Part shown: positions 17,106-25,462 of the stretch, piece after piece
How positions within the stretch are numbered: position 1 is the stretch's first letter
How the letters are laid out: each line of letters opens with the position of its first letter
Translations under genes and position numbers: made by a program
Assembly: GCA_012519025.1 (NCBI GenBank)
Contig: JAAYQZ010000060.1
Coordinates: 1 to 57,071, forward strand
DNA from: Bacillota bacterium
GTDB taxonomy: Bacteria; Bacillota; Limnochordia; DTU087
Direction: 5' to 3'
DNA length: 57,071 nt
Notes under the pieces: generated by a model
Databases searched by the model: none
Told to the model about the DNA's origin: nothing
The model's input: the letters and a program-made list of their open reading frames with translations, nothing else

Positions 17106-19316
17106 ATGGGGGCTTTTTCTATGGGTTTTGCTCCTGCCGGTGGACTGCCGGATATGCTCAATCAAATACGGGACATTCTGGGGCCCAACGGTGCTGTTGC
17201 CAAACAGTTGATCGATTATGAGCATCGCCCCGGCCAATTGGAAATGGCTGAAATAGTGGCAAAGGCCCTTTGGGAGGGCAAAGTGGGGCTGGTAGAGGCG
17301 GGGACAGGCACCGGCAAATCTTTAGCTTATCTGATCCCTGCTATTTTTTGGTCTGTTCAACACAAGGAAAAAGTGGTTGTTTCCACCAATACAATTACCC
17401 TACAAGAACAGCTCATCAAAAAGGATATACCATTCCTCAACAAAGTTTTAGATTTTCCTTTTCAGGCCGCTTTGCTGAAAGGTTGGGCGAATTATGTTTG
17501 TCTCAACCGCTTGTATAATCTGAATCATTACCAACAAAGCTTGTGGGACGGCAACTTGGACGAATTGGGGCTTGTGCTGGAATGGGTGAAGCGCAATCAG
17601 GGAGGTTCCCGAGGAGAGTTGGGATTTTCCGTAAGTGATGAGTTCTGGCAGGAGATCTGCTCAGAAAGTGATGCCTGTTTGCGGGGAAATTGTTCCTATT
17701 TTGATCGCTGTTTTTATTTTCGAGATCGCCGGCAGGCGGTGGAAGCGGATATTATTATAACTAATCATCACTTACTTTTTGCAGATTTATCTTTGCGTCG
17801 GATCCTGGGTTTTGACACCAACTGGTCAGTGCTGCCTCCTTATCGGTATGTGATTTGGGATGAGGCCCATCATGTTGAAGCCACCGCAACCAATTACTTC
17901 GGTCGCAGACTCAGCCGCCGCGGGGTAGCTCGGCTGCTTCGCCGTCTGTATCATAGAAGAGGCGATAAAGAAACAGGCTTGCTGGCCCACATCTATTTTC
18001 TACTGGCAGAACCTGCAAGCAGCGGTAGTGCAGGTAAATACAAGGACCCAGCCTATTTGAAAAAAGAGCTGGATGAAAATGTAATACCGCGGTTGCTGGA
18101 GGCGGAAGCCGTTTGCCGCAAATTTTTTGGGAAACTCACAGAACTCATCGAAGCAAACCCACAAGGAAATAGATTGCTTGTCTTAAGCCCGGCCCCAAAG
18201 GCGCCCATGTTGAGGGAATTGATGGGGCAGGAAGTCGACCTTATGAGTAAGGTTTGGCGTGATTTCACCTCTACCGTATTGGATTTTAAAGAGAGATTTG
18301 ATGATGGACATGATCAGAATCGGGAGACTGCAGGTGCAGAATTGGCTGCTGTTTGCGGACGCCTTAAAGAGATTGGCACAAACTTAGCTTATTTTACATC
18401 CCGACCGGAATCCAATTTTGTATCTTGGGCTGAATTGAGTCCCCGACAAAAGGAACCCAGTTTAATTGCGGCACCTATAGAGGTGGCAGAGCATTTGAGA
18501 AATGATGTGTATCAGCATCTCAAAGGTGCAGTGTTTACTTCTGCCACTTTAGCCGTAGATCAAGGGTTCGATCATATAATAAAAAGGCTCGGTCTTAACC
18601 TGGAAGGCGACATGAACCAAGAGCATTGTTTAATCGAGCCGCCAATTTGCGCTGTTGTCAGTTCCCCCTTTTACTATCAAGAGCAGGTACTGCTTTGCGT
18701 TCCCCAAGACCTTACGGCTCCACAAAAAGGGCGGCACGGCCGGGAGCTGGCTCAGTATGTACTGGATGTGCTCCTAATGTCCAAAGGGCGAGCCTTTGTA
18801 CTGTTTACGTCCTACAGTCAGCTTAATGCTGTTTACAGATACTGCCGAGTCCCGCTGGCCCAAGCAAACATTGAAGCGCTTTGCCAAGGAACAGCTCCTC
18901 GCGGCCGTCTTTTAAACTCCTTCCGCTCTGACACCCATTCAGTTTTGTTTGGCACCAGCAGCTTTTGGGAAGGCGTCGATGTCCCGGGTGAACCCCTTTC
19001 CTGTGTGATTTTAACTAAGCTGCCTTTTCCGGTGCCTACGGAACCGGTAACCGCTGCACGGGCAAGCGGCTTGGAGCAACAAGGTGAAAATGGTTTTGTC
19101 AATTATATGCTGCCGCAGGCTGTGATTAGGTTTAAACAGGGTTTTGGACGTTTGATCCGGCGCTCCACCGATCAAGGTGTAGTTGTAGTATGTGATAACC
19201 GCATTTTGACCAAATCTTATGGGAAAACCTTCCTAAAATCTATTCCCTCCTGCAAGGTGATTGCATCGTCAGCAGAAAACACGCTGCAGGCAATTTCCCA
19301 GTGGCTTTGCCCTTAA
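17106..19316 (+). CDS. DinG/XPD-type ATP-dependent DNA helicase
   Basis: Superfamily 2 5'-to-3' helicase of 736 residues. Motif I VEAGTGTGKSLAYLIPA, motif II WDEAHHVEAT, and C-terminal GTSSFWEGVDVPG and FGRLIRRSTDQGVVVVCD (motifs V and VI). Cysteines at about residues 132, 191, 196 and 202 (with another at 185) lie between motifs I and II, where the XPD family binds a 4Fe-4S cluster, so an iron-sulfur helicase is likely. No N-terminal exonuclease domain, unlike Bacillus DinG. Start ATG 17106 has a weak SD; ATG 17154 is possible. Role in repair or R-loop/structure unwinding is from family. Confidence 0.92.
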   Translation: MGAFSMGFAPAGGLPDMLNQIRDILGPNGAVAKQLIDYEHRPGQLEMAEIVAKALWEGKVGLVEAGTGTGKSLAYLIPAIFWSVQHKEKVVVSTNTITLQEQLIKKDIPFLNKVLDFPFQAALLKGWANYVCLNRLYNLNHYQQSLWDGNLDELGLVLEWVKRNQGGSRGELGFSVSDEFWQEICSESDACLRGNCSYFDRCFYFRDRRQAVEADIIITNHHLLFADLSLRRILGFDTNWSVLPPYRYVIWDEAHHVEATATNYFGRRLSRRGVARLLRRLYHRRGDKETGLLAHIYFLLAEPASSGSAGKYKDPAYLKKELDENVIPRLLEAEAVCRKFFGKLTELIEANPQGNRLLVLSPAPKAPMLRELMGQEVDLMSKVWRDFTSTVLDFKERFDDGHDQNRETAGAELAAVCGRLKEIGTNLAYFTSRPESNFVSWAELSPRQKEPSLIAAPIEVAEHLRNDVYQHLKGAVFTSATLAVDQGFDHIIKRLGLNLEGDMNQEHCLIEPPICAVVSSPFYYQEQVLLCVPQDLTAPQKGRHGRELAQYVLDVLLMSKGRAFVLFTSYSQLNAVYRYCRVPLAQANIEALCQGTAPRGRLLNSFRSDTHSVLFGTSSFWEGVDVPGEPLSCVILTKLPFPVPTEPVTAARASGLEQQGENGFVNYMLPQAVIRFKQGFGRLIRRSTDQGVVVVCDNRILTKSYGKTFLKSIPSCKVIASSAENTLQAISQWLCP

Positions 19317-19396
19317 CGGTTTCTTCTATCTTACCAAACACTTGCATAAACTGTTTAGAGTAAAGACCCAAATTCCTGAGCCAAGGGGGGATTGGA

Positions 19397-20221
19397 GTGC
19401 GAGTGTTTAGTATCAGAAGTAAACTCAGCAAAGCCTTGTTAATCGTTCTTGCATTTATCGCCTTCACTATCGTTCACTGGCTTTCAGAACAAGCTATCCA
19501 CACAGTATCTACTATGGTATCTACTCGCTTGGTGCCTATTTACCGCGTTGATGTTCCCACCCAAAAAATGTCGATATCGTTTGATGCAATGTGGGGCGCA
19601 GATTACACAGACGAGCTTTTAAGGATTCTTAGGGAAAATGATGTCCGGACCACGTTTTTTTTGGGAGGTTATTGGGTAGAGAAGTATCCTGAATATGTGA
19701 AAAAGATCGTGGAATCAGGCCATGAAATCGGCAATCACACTTATTCACACCCCCATCTAAACAGTCTGGCCCCTGAAGGGATTCGTCAGGAACTTCAACG
19801 CAACCACGACAATATTAAAGCCATAACAGGTCAAGATTCTTTTTTGTTTCGCCCGCCTTTCGGTGAGTACAGCAATAAGGTAATTCAAACAGCGGAAGAA
19901 CTGGGATATTACACTATCCAGTGGAGTGTGGATTCGTTGGATTGGAAGGATGTCAGCGCCGGCTTCATACTTGACAGAATATTGGACCAGGCGGGGCCCG
20001 GTGAAATTGTGCTGATGCACAATAATGGGACCCATACTGCTGCCGCCTGCAGCCAGCTGCTGCCGGAACTGAAGCGCAGAGGATATGAGATAGTGCCCAT
20101 ATCGGAATTGATATACCGAGATAATTACATGATTGAAAGCCATTCCGGCACACAGCGTTCCACCCAAAAGCCTGAACCTAAAAAAGGTGCCTCCACAGAT
20201 GGGGAGGGAAGCAGCAGGTGA
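19397..20221 (+). CDS. Polysaccharide deacetylase family protein (PdaB-like)
   Basis: 274 residues. One N-terminal membrane anchor (about residues 12-34) and an extracytoplasmic NodB-type domain. Motif 1 reads SISFDAMWGADYTDELL: the catalytic Asp is present but the usual second Asp is Ala, the arrangement also seen in PdaB-type sporulation deacetylases. Motif 2 is GNHTYSHPHL (metal-binding HxxxH), motif 3 RPPFGEYS, motif 4 DSLDWKD, motif 5 IVLMHN. GTG at 19397 follows AAGGGGGG by six bases. It overlaps the next gene by four bases, a related deacetylase. Substrate is probably peptidoglycan or spore cortex; inferred. Confidence 0.88.
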   Translation: MRVFSIRSKLSKALLIVLAFIAFTIVHWLSEQAIHTVSTMVSTRLVPIYRVDVPTQKMSISFDAMWGADYTDELLRILRENDVRTTFFLGGYWVEKYPEYVKKIVESGHEIGNHTYSHPHLNSLAPEGIRQELQRNHDNIKAITGQDSFLFRPPFGEYSNKVIQTAEELGYYTIQWSVDSLDWKDVSAGFILDRILDQAGPGEIVLMHNNGTHTAAACSQLLPELKRRGYEIVPISELIYRDNYMIESHSGTQRSTQKPEPKKGASTDGEGSSR

Positions 20222-20985
20222 GTGGATCTAAAAACTCGGGGAAGTTTTGGTTTTTATGCCTTGATGCCAGGCAAATTGGGCGCCGTGTAGGTATGTTCAC
20301 GCTATTTGGTGTGTGGATTATGTCTTTAGTATTTGCAATTACCTTACCTTATTGGCGCAGTACGATTGATGTAATGGTGATGGGAGAGTCCGCTCCCCAG
20401 GCTATCTATCGCGGGGATCCGGCACAGCCTTTAATGAGTTTTGCCGTCAATGTGGACTGGGGCCAAGAGGTGCTGCCGGACATGCTGCGAATTTTTGAGA
20501 AGGAAAATGTCCGTGTGACCTTTTTCGTTACAGGTCGCTGGGCCAAACTTTATCCGGATGTGCTGCGAGAAATGGCTGAGGCAGGTCACGAAATTGCCAA
20601 CCACGGTATGCAGCATGATCACCCGCTGCAGTTGGGGGATTGGGCATTGACGATGCACATATTGGAAAACCAAAAGCTGCTTACTGAAATAATCGGCAGC
20701 CCAGTGCAGCTTTATGCACCTCCTTACGGTGAAGTGGATCGCAGAATCGTGGCCACCGCCAATAATTTGGGGTTTCACACCATCATGTGGACCATCGATA
20801 CTATTGATTGGCAGGAGCCCAGTGTAGAGACAACGGTTCGCCGGGTAGTTGATAAAGCCGAAAATGGCGCTATTGTACTTATGCACCCCAAACCCAATAC
20901 AGCTAAAGCCCTTCCACAAATGATAGAAGGGCTTCGGCAAAAAGGTTTTCTATTGGTCCCTATTGGACATTTATTAAAACAGTAG
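20218..20985 (+). CDS. Degenerate polysaccharide deacetylase paralogue
   Basis: 255 residues, an N-terminal membrane anchor (about residues 25-42) and a NodB-like fold colinear with the preceding gene, evidently a tandem duplicate. Key residues differ: motif 1 reads SFAVNVDWGQEVLPDML with Asn in place of the catalytic Asp, and motif 3 reads YAPPYGEVD with Ala in place of Arg. The metal-site histidines in NHGMQHDHP, DTIDWQEPS and IVLMHP are kept. It may be non-catalytic, perhaps a partner or regulator of the upstream enzyme, or a binding protein. GTG 20218 overlaps the upstream stop and has GGGAGG upstream. Confidence 0.82.
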   Translation: MSGSKNSGKFWFLCLDARQIGRRVGMFTLFGVWIMSLVFAITLPYWRSTIDVMVMGESAPQAIYRGDPAQPLMSFAVNVDWGQEVLPDMLRIFEKENVRVTFFVTGRWAKLYPDVLREMAEAGHEIANHGMQHDHPLQLGDWALTMHILENQKLLTEIIGSPVQLYAPPYGEVDRRIVATANNLGFHTIMWTIDTIDWQEPSVETTVRRVVDKAENGAIVLMHPKPNTAKALPQMIEGLRQKGFLLVPIGHLLKQ

Positions 20986-21000
20986 CTCTTGCTTTGTAAA

Positions 21001-22278
21001 CTATGAAGACAGCTTGGTTCCAACTACAGACCACACCTGGGGATCTTCTTGTCCCAAGCGCCACAGCGCAATACCTTTAATACCGTATTTGTTCACTAAA
21101 TCAAGCTTGTGACTGATACTGGCAGCATTTTCAAACCACATCTCTCGGCCTTGATGATAAGCAAACGGAGCTTGGTGGGTTGAATCCCACTGTACACCTC
21201 CGCCTTCCGCGGCCAGCTCAACTGCTCTTTGGTAAGTGACCGAATAGGCGCTTCCCGAATTTTGCCAGCTGTAACCATATCCGGCAACTCCCAGGACGAC
21301 TTTTTCTCTGGGGGCTTGGGAAACAGCAAATTTGAGGACTTGTTCCACCCATTCGATTGATGCTATAGGACCCGGCGCCCCTCCTGTGTAGTGCTGATCA
21401 TAGGCCATGATCATCATTCGATCAACTGTTTGGCCGATCGCTTTGTAATCAAATGCACCAGACCATGCGGCCTTAGGATCATCGAATGTTTTCGCCGGAA
21501 TGGCCACAGTTACCAATAGCCCCGCAGGCTGTAAACGTGACTTCAGATCCCGCAAAAACTGGGAATAATGCTCTCGATCTGTTGGGTACACGTGCTCGAA
21601 ATCGATATTTACGCCGCTGAACCCCCAATCTTTGAGAGTGCGGTAAATGCTTTCTACCGCTTGACGGCGATTTGCAGGGTTTTTGAGCAAAGTATGGGCC
21701 AGTTCGCCGCTGAAACTTTCAGTTTGCTTATCGTAGTTGCTGACGAGGGCCAAAGTGTCCAGTTTCTTTTCCCCGGCAAACTGCAAAGTGCGGGCGAGAA
21801 TGCCGGCATCCATTTGCTGCAGTAGATTGCCTGCGGCATCTAGACTAAATGACCAAGGCGTTACTCCGGTCATGTTGTGAAAATTGGTCTGAAGGGAAGG
21901 CAAAGAAGGCAGATTTGTGCTATGGACAAAATACCCATAAACCTCTTTGGCTAAGATACCCGGAGTCCCAGCTGATGAAATCAACAGTTTCAATGCCCAA
22001 CCTGTGGTGCCGTCAGGGAGCTGGATCTTATACCAATCCCCGTCTTCCGCCAGCAAAACAACAGAAGTATTGGCAGGCCCTGTGCCAACTTTTGCGGCAT
22101 TGCGGCTGGGAGCATCATAAAGTGTAATGGGCGCACTGCGAACACGACCAGATATAGTATGTGCTTGTTCTTGACCGGAATCGTTAGTTTGAGGCGGCAT
22201 AATGGTGGGCGAACCACCAAATAAGTTTGAGATAAATAGCATTAGACTTAATAGAATAACTACAACGTTTTGTGACAT
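21001..22278 (-). CDS. Secreted SH3-domain glycoside hydrolase family 18
   Basis: 425 residues, signal peptide (VVVILLSLMLFISNLFGG), a bacterial SH3 domain (about residues 42-97, ending DGTTGWALKLLI) and a GH18 catalytic barrel with GFSGVNIDFEHVYP, where the final Glu of the D-x-D-x-E type motif is the proton donor. Similar to YaaH/YdhD spore cortex-lytic N-acetylglucosaminidases, but with SH3 instead of LysM repeats. A strong SD, AAAGGAGG, lies about 6 bases before the ATG. Only reverse-strand gene between 1 and 53 kb, divergent from the dUTPase gene. A TATAAT-like hexamer is on its strand at 22330-22335 but I found no matching -35. Confidence 0.9.
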   Translation of the reverse strand: MSQNVVVILLSLMLFISNLFGGSPTIMPPQTNDSGQEQAHTISGRVRSAPITLYDAPSRNAAKVGTGPANTSVVLLAEDGDWYKIQLPDGTTGWALKLLISSAGTPGILAKEVYGYFVHSTNLPSLPSLQTNFHNMTGVTPWSFSLDAAGNLLQQMDAGILARTLQFAGEKKLDTLALVSNYDKQTESFSGELAHTLLKNPANRRQAVESIYRTLKDWGFSGVNIDFEHVYPTDREHYSQFLRDLKSRLQPAGLLVTVAIPAKTFDDPKAAWSGAFDYKAIGQTVDRMMIMAYDQHYTGGAPGPIASIEWVEQVLKFAVSQAPREKVVLGVAGYGYSWQNSGSAYSVTYQRAVELAAEGGGVQWDSTHQAPFAYHQGREMWFENAASISHKLDLVNKYGIKGIALWRLGQEDPQVWSVVGTKLSS

Positions 22279-22377
22279 GGTGGCCTCCTTTCCTGATATA
22301 AATAAAAGGTCACCTGCCAGCTCATGGCCATTATATCGAAAGTCTTCCTTATCCTCTAGGAAAGGTTATATCCACAT

Positions 22378-22406
22378 TTGACAGTAATTGGCGATCGGGG
22401 TATAGT
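22378..22406 (+). promoter_or_regulatory. Housekeeping promoter of the dUTPase gene
   Basis: TTGACA (22378-22383) and TATAGT (22401-22406) with a 17-base spacer, 48 bases before the TTG start of the dUTPase gene. Confidence 0.82.
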
Positions 22407-22453
22407 GGGCACATATAATCTTTGCTTTTAGGTGTCGCTTAGGAGGAATACTT

Positions 22454-22831
22454 TTGACAAGCACCAAAGACAAGCTCGAGCATATATTTGCACTGCAAAA
22501 GGCTTTCGATGAGGAACTGGTGAAACAGCGCCAATTGGACGGGGACATGGAGACATGGATTCAACGGGAAATTCTCGCTATAATCTCCGAATTAGCAGAG
22601 CTATTGGATGAGGTAAATTTTAAGTGGTGGAAAAACCCGCAACCCTTAAACATGTCAGCAATTGAAGAGGAATTAGTTGACATCCTGCATTTTTATGTGG
22701 GTATGTGTCTCAAGGCAGGATTCGATGCTGATGCGATCTACCAGGCTTACCTAGACAAAAACAAAGAGAATATACGCCGGCAGGCGGGATTATCAGAAAA
22801 AGACGGCTACAGCATTGCCGAAAAGCGGTAA
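22454..22831 (+). CDS. All-alpha (MazG-like) dUTP diphosphatase
   Basis: Small 125-residue protein of the dimeric all-alpha NTP pyrophosphatase fold. The metal-binding helices are ISELAELLDEVNFKWWKN (ExxE) and EELVDILHFYVGMCLKAG (ExxD), and the C-terminal DKNKENIRRQ matches the YE/NxxR pattern of dimeric dUTPases. It would hydrolyse dUTP to dUMP. TTG at 22454 follows AGGAGGAA with good spacing. Monocistronic: strong promoter upstream, terminator downstream. Another NTP substrate is possible. Confidence 0.88.
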   Translation: MTSTKDKLEHIFALQKAFDEELVKQRQLDGDMETWIQREILAIISELAELLDEVNFKWWKNPQPLNMSAIEEELVDILHFYVGMCLKAGFDADAIYQAYLDKNKENIRRQAGLSEKDGYSIAEKR

Positions 22832-22864
22832 ATGTGAGATAATTATATCATCATCCAATCCAGA

Positions 22865-22914
22865 TAGCCCCCATGTCTTTGTGTTTTATTTCTAAAGACA
22901 GGGGCTTTTGTCTT
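22865..22914 (+). terminator. Terminator after the dUTPase gene
   Basis: AGCCCC...TGTCTTT pairs with AAAGACA..GGGGCT around a loop of about 13 bases and is followed by TTTTGTCTTTT. Confidence 0.82.
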
Positions 22915-22943
22915 TTCATCCGGCCGAAAGGAATGGTGAAAAG

Positions 22944-24374
22944 ATGAATAAAGCCCTTTGGGCTGCCATTTTTGTATTGTTTGTTGTAAACAGTTTGATT
23001 TCACCGGCTGCAGCTGAGCAAACAGGCTTTGCGGAAACGACAGCGACTTGGATGACAAAAGAAGGGGAAACAGTCTTATTGCAGACCCTCGGATGGCGGG
23101 GGCATCCTTTCCAACTTCCAATAGATTTGGATTTTGAGATTCAAGTTAGGCGAGACAGCAGTGCTTCCCTGTCCTTGGAACAGGGTGAATTAGTTTGCGG
23201 AGTTTCCAATTATGAGATTAGAGGCTTTACTAACATGGGCTTTGCGAGCACTCTGGACCCATTGAGATTGTTGGCTGCCTCCCGCCGTGCTGAAGATTTT
23301 TTTGGTCTTGAATTTAAAGGCAGTCTGAAGAACGTCGGTATGCGGGGTCTTTGGATGAGTGAAGTGGCAAATGTTGGTGATGATGGCTCCCTTCTGTTAT
23401 TGGATTTATCCTTAGAACCGGCTGTTGTTTGGGGCGACTATCGGTATCTTTACATCACCCATAGCAGTGATTGGCACTGGCACCATCCAAAATCCGGCAG
23501 TTATGCTACTAAAACCGAAAGGGAAATCCATGCTTTGGTTGCCCGGTGGAACGCGACCAAGCGGGTGCAGCTGCTCGGTGAGGTGGCTCATTTGTCTGGT
23601 CTGGATGTTCGCAAGACTTACAAACAAGAATTGACAGGATTGACAGCTTTGGTCAGAGGCGAGATTTCTCTTAACAGTGGTTTTTGTGTCATAGATTTGC
23701 ACAAGGCCGCACCGGGTTTTGTCTTGGCAACGGGTGATGAAAACTCCCCCAAAGCCGGCCATGAAGGAGTGAGTTTGCAGATCGGCAGTCAACCCCGCGG
23801 GGCCTCTGCCTGGAAAGTCAAGCTTGATTACCACCGGCCGTCTCGGGAGTCAGCTGATTCTTCAAAGTCATCTTTAGGATATCGAGTTGATCCTAAAGAC
23901 TACACTATTGGGGAGATTACCTACAGACGGCGTTTTGATGAGTTCAGCCATGGTGTCGGTGCGGAATACAAAATAATCGGCAGTGATAAAACGCCGAAAG
24001 TTTTTTGGGAAGGCAATTGGCGTCCTTTCCAACTGCAGTTGGGAGGGCAGTGGAAAGGCGGGACTGCCGGCAGTTGGGGCGTTTATGGTAAGATGGCTCC
24101 CCACCCAAAGATCAACCTGGGGGTCCGTCGAGATGTGACCAAAGACTGGTGGCGCACCAACTTGACATTCACCCAAGATGCAGGAGAGTCTGTGTGGCAG
24201 TGTGAAGCGGTTTACAAAAAGCGCCCTGAGCAGCATTATACATATCTGGCATTGCAGCATAAGATGGATAAGGGTTATTGGGAAATACGTTGGGGCAAAT
24301 CCGATCATGGCCATCTGGAATGGGCTTGGAATGCTCCCCAGCAAATAAGTATTTCTTGGGGCCGTTACTTCTAA
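22944..24374 (+). CDS. Secreted beta-strand-rich protein, outer-membrane-barrel-like
   Basis: No named family recognised. 476 residues starting with a clear Sec signal peptide (MNKALWAAIFVLFVVNSL, cleavage near AAA-EQ). The rest has no hydrophobic helix but many alternating polar/aromatic stretches of 8-12 residues (for example LQLGGQWKGG, GSWGVYGKM, TYLALQHKM, GYWEIRWGK) and ends ISISWGRYF. A C-terminal strand closing with Phe is the signature of beta-barrels inserted by BamA in bacteria with an outer membrane. ATG at 22944 is chosen for the signal peptide; GAAAGGA lies upstream. A large secreted beta-sandwich or adhesin-like protein is the alternative. Flanked by a terminator upstream and by the YlmC gene 44 bases downstream. 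Confidence 0.7.
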   Translation: MNKALWAAIFVLFVVNSLISPAAAEQTGFAETTATWMTKEGETVLLQTLGWRGHPFQLPIDLDFEIQVRRDSSASLSLEQGELVCGVSNYEIRGFTNMGFASTLDPLRLLAASRRAEDFFGLEFKGSLKNVGMRGLWMSEVANVGDDGSLLLLDLSLEPAVVWGDYRYLYITHSSDWHWHHPKSGSYATKTEREIHALVARWNATKRVQLLGEVAHLSGLDVRKTYKQELTGLTALVRGEISLNSGFCVIDLHKAAPGFVLATGDENSPKAGHEGVSLQIGSQPRGASAWKVKLDYHRPSRESADSSKSSLGYRVDPKDYTIGEITYRRRFDEFSHGVGAEYKIIGSDKTPKVFWEGNWRPFQLQLGGQWKGGTAGSWGVYGKMAPHPKINLGVRRDVTKDWWRTNLTFTQDAGESVWQCEAVYKKRPEQHYTYLALQHKMDKGYWEIRWGKSDHGHLEWAWNAPQQISISWGRYF

Positions 24375-24418
24375 ATCCGTTCTGTTTTGCCAAAGACCAC
24401 TTAAGGGAGGCAGCAAAT

Positions 24419-24688
24419 GTGCGCTTCAGTGAGTTGGCCGGAAAAGAAATCATATCGCTTGATGAAGGGGCAAGGCTTGGGGTAATAAGTGAAACTGATT
24501 TAGTGATCGATACGGAAACCGGTACGATTCGGTCTTTAATTGTGCCTAATCGCGGCACGTTTTTCCGCAGGCGTATATTGGTACTCCCTTTTCAGGGGAT
24601 TAAAAAAATCGGACACGATTTGATCATCGTGGATTTAAGTACTATAGAAGATGAGGAGCATTATCTTAAAGAACTAAACCTGGAATAG
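24419..24688 (+). CDS. YlmC/YmxH family PRC-barrel sporulation protein
   Basis: 89 residues. A single PRC-barrel domain: RFSELAGKEIISLDEGARLG, then DLVIDTETGTIRSLIVPN. The YlmC/YmxH family is conserved in spore formers and linked to sporulation, biochemical role unknown. GTG at 24419 has AAGGGAGG eight bases upstream; the longer frame from 24278 runs backwards through the end of the previous gene and is not real. Confidence 0.88.
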   Translation: MRFSELAGKEIISLDEGARLGVISETDLVIDTETGTIRSLIVPNRGTFFRRRILVLPFQGIKKIGHDLIIVDLSTIEDEEHYLKELNLE

Positions 24689-24815
24689 TATATCTATTGT
24701 GTATGTCTATTTGTGGAAAGGGGAACCCTATCTTGGGAAAGATATCACCTGTTGAGTTGCGGTGCGGTCCCCATCCGGTACCTGCCGCAACTTGTCTCCA
24801 AGAAGGGGGATTACT

Positions 24816-25298
24816 TTGAGTGTAGTCATAGGAACATTTTCTGACCGCAATCAAGCAGAATCAGCGGTCAAGTCTCTTAGGGACAAAGGATTCACAGAAG
24901 ACGAGATTTCCATCGTGGCTAGGGATGAACAAAGCGGTGGCGGTGATTTTGAATCAGGAGATGATATGGCGCTTGACGATTTAAGTGAAGGGACCACTTG
25001 GGGTGGGGTCCTAGGTGGGACTGCCGGTTTGCTGGCCGGTGTAGGTGCCTTAGCTATCCCGGGTATTGGGCCGATTATAGCTGCCGGACCTTTGGCAGCA
25101 GCTTTATCTGGGGCTGTCACAGGCGGGGTGGCCGGCGGTCTTTTAGATATGGGAATCCCTGAAGATCGAGGTCAGTTTTTTGAAGATGAAGTTAAAAGAG
25201 GGCGATTTTTAGCTGTGATTGATACTGAAGCCGGTTTGGTGGAGGACGCTGCCCGGATTATGTGGGAAAATGGAGCCTCAGATGTGGAAACCCACTAA
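24816..25298 (+). CDS. General-stress-like protein with glycine-zipper segment
   Basis: 160 residues. N-terminal ferredoxin-like domain (VVIGTFSDRNQAESAVKSLRDKGF, then EISIVARD) as in the heat-induced/general stress GsiB-YflT-17M group, a central Gly/Ala-rich hydrophobic hairpin (about residues 66-110, LGGTAGLLAGVGALAIPGIGP) that could insert in or lie on a membrane, and a C-terminal repeat of the first fold (RGRFLAVIDTEAG...AARIMWENGASDVE). TTG at 24816 has AAGGGGG six bases upstream. Ends at a strong terminator. Function unknown. Confidence 0.8.
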   Translation: MSVVIGTFSDRNQAESAVKSLRDKGFTEDEISIVARDEQSGGGDFESGDDMALDDLSEGTTWGGVLGGTAGLLAGVGALAIPGIGPIIAAGPLAAALSGAVTGGVAGGLLDMGIPEDRGQFFEDEVKRGRFLAVIDTEAGLVEDAARIMWENGASDVETH

Positions 25299-25317
25299 AC
25301 GGCTTTAAAGGGCGCGT

Positions 25318-25341
25318 GGGCTGCCTTGGGCAGCCCTTTTT
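25318..25341 (+). terminator. Intrinsic terminator before dapB
   Basis: GGGCTGCC (25318-25325) pairs perfectly with GGCAGCCC (25329-25336) over a 3-base loop, followed by five T. Confidence 0.93.
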
Positions 25342-25399
25342 AATTGGTGCCGGTGAAGGCAATGTGAAGCTGTCACTCTGTGGAAGAGCCGGGTTTTGC

Positions 25400-25428
25400 T
25401 TGACAAAACTCGATTTGTGCTAGAAAAT
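25400..25428 (+). promoter_or_regulatory. Probable housekeeping promoter of dapB
   Basis: TTGACA (25400-25405), 17-base spacer, GAAAAT (25423-25428). Perfect -35, weaker -10; it is the only candidate between the terminator and dapB. Confidence 0.55.
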
Positions 25429-25462
25429 AGGGCTAATGAAGGAAATTGCGGAGGGCTTATCT

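Noticed and set aside
21568-22127. Forward frames opposite the GH18 gene
   Set aside because: Antisense shadows of a clear GH18/SH3 protein.
24278-24418. N-terminal extension of the YlmC-like gene
   Set aside because: It overlaps the end of the barrel-like gene in another frame; the PRC-barrel starts at GTG 24419 with AAGGGAGG upstream.
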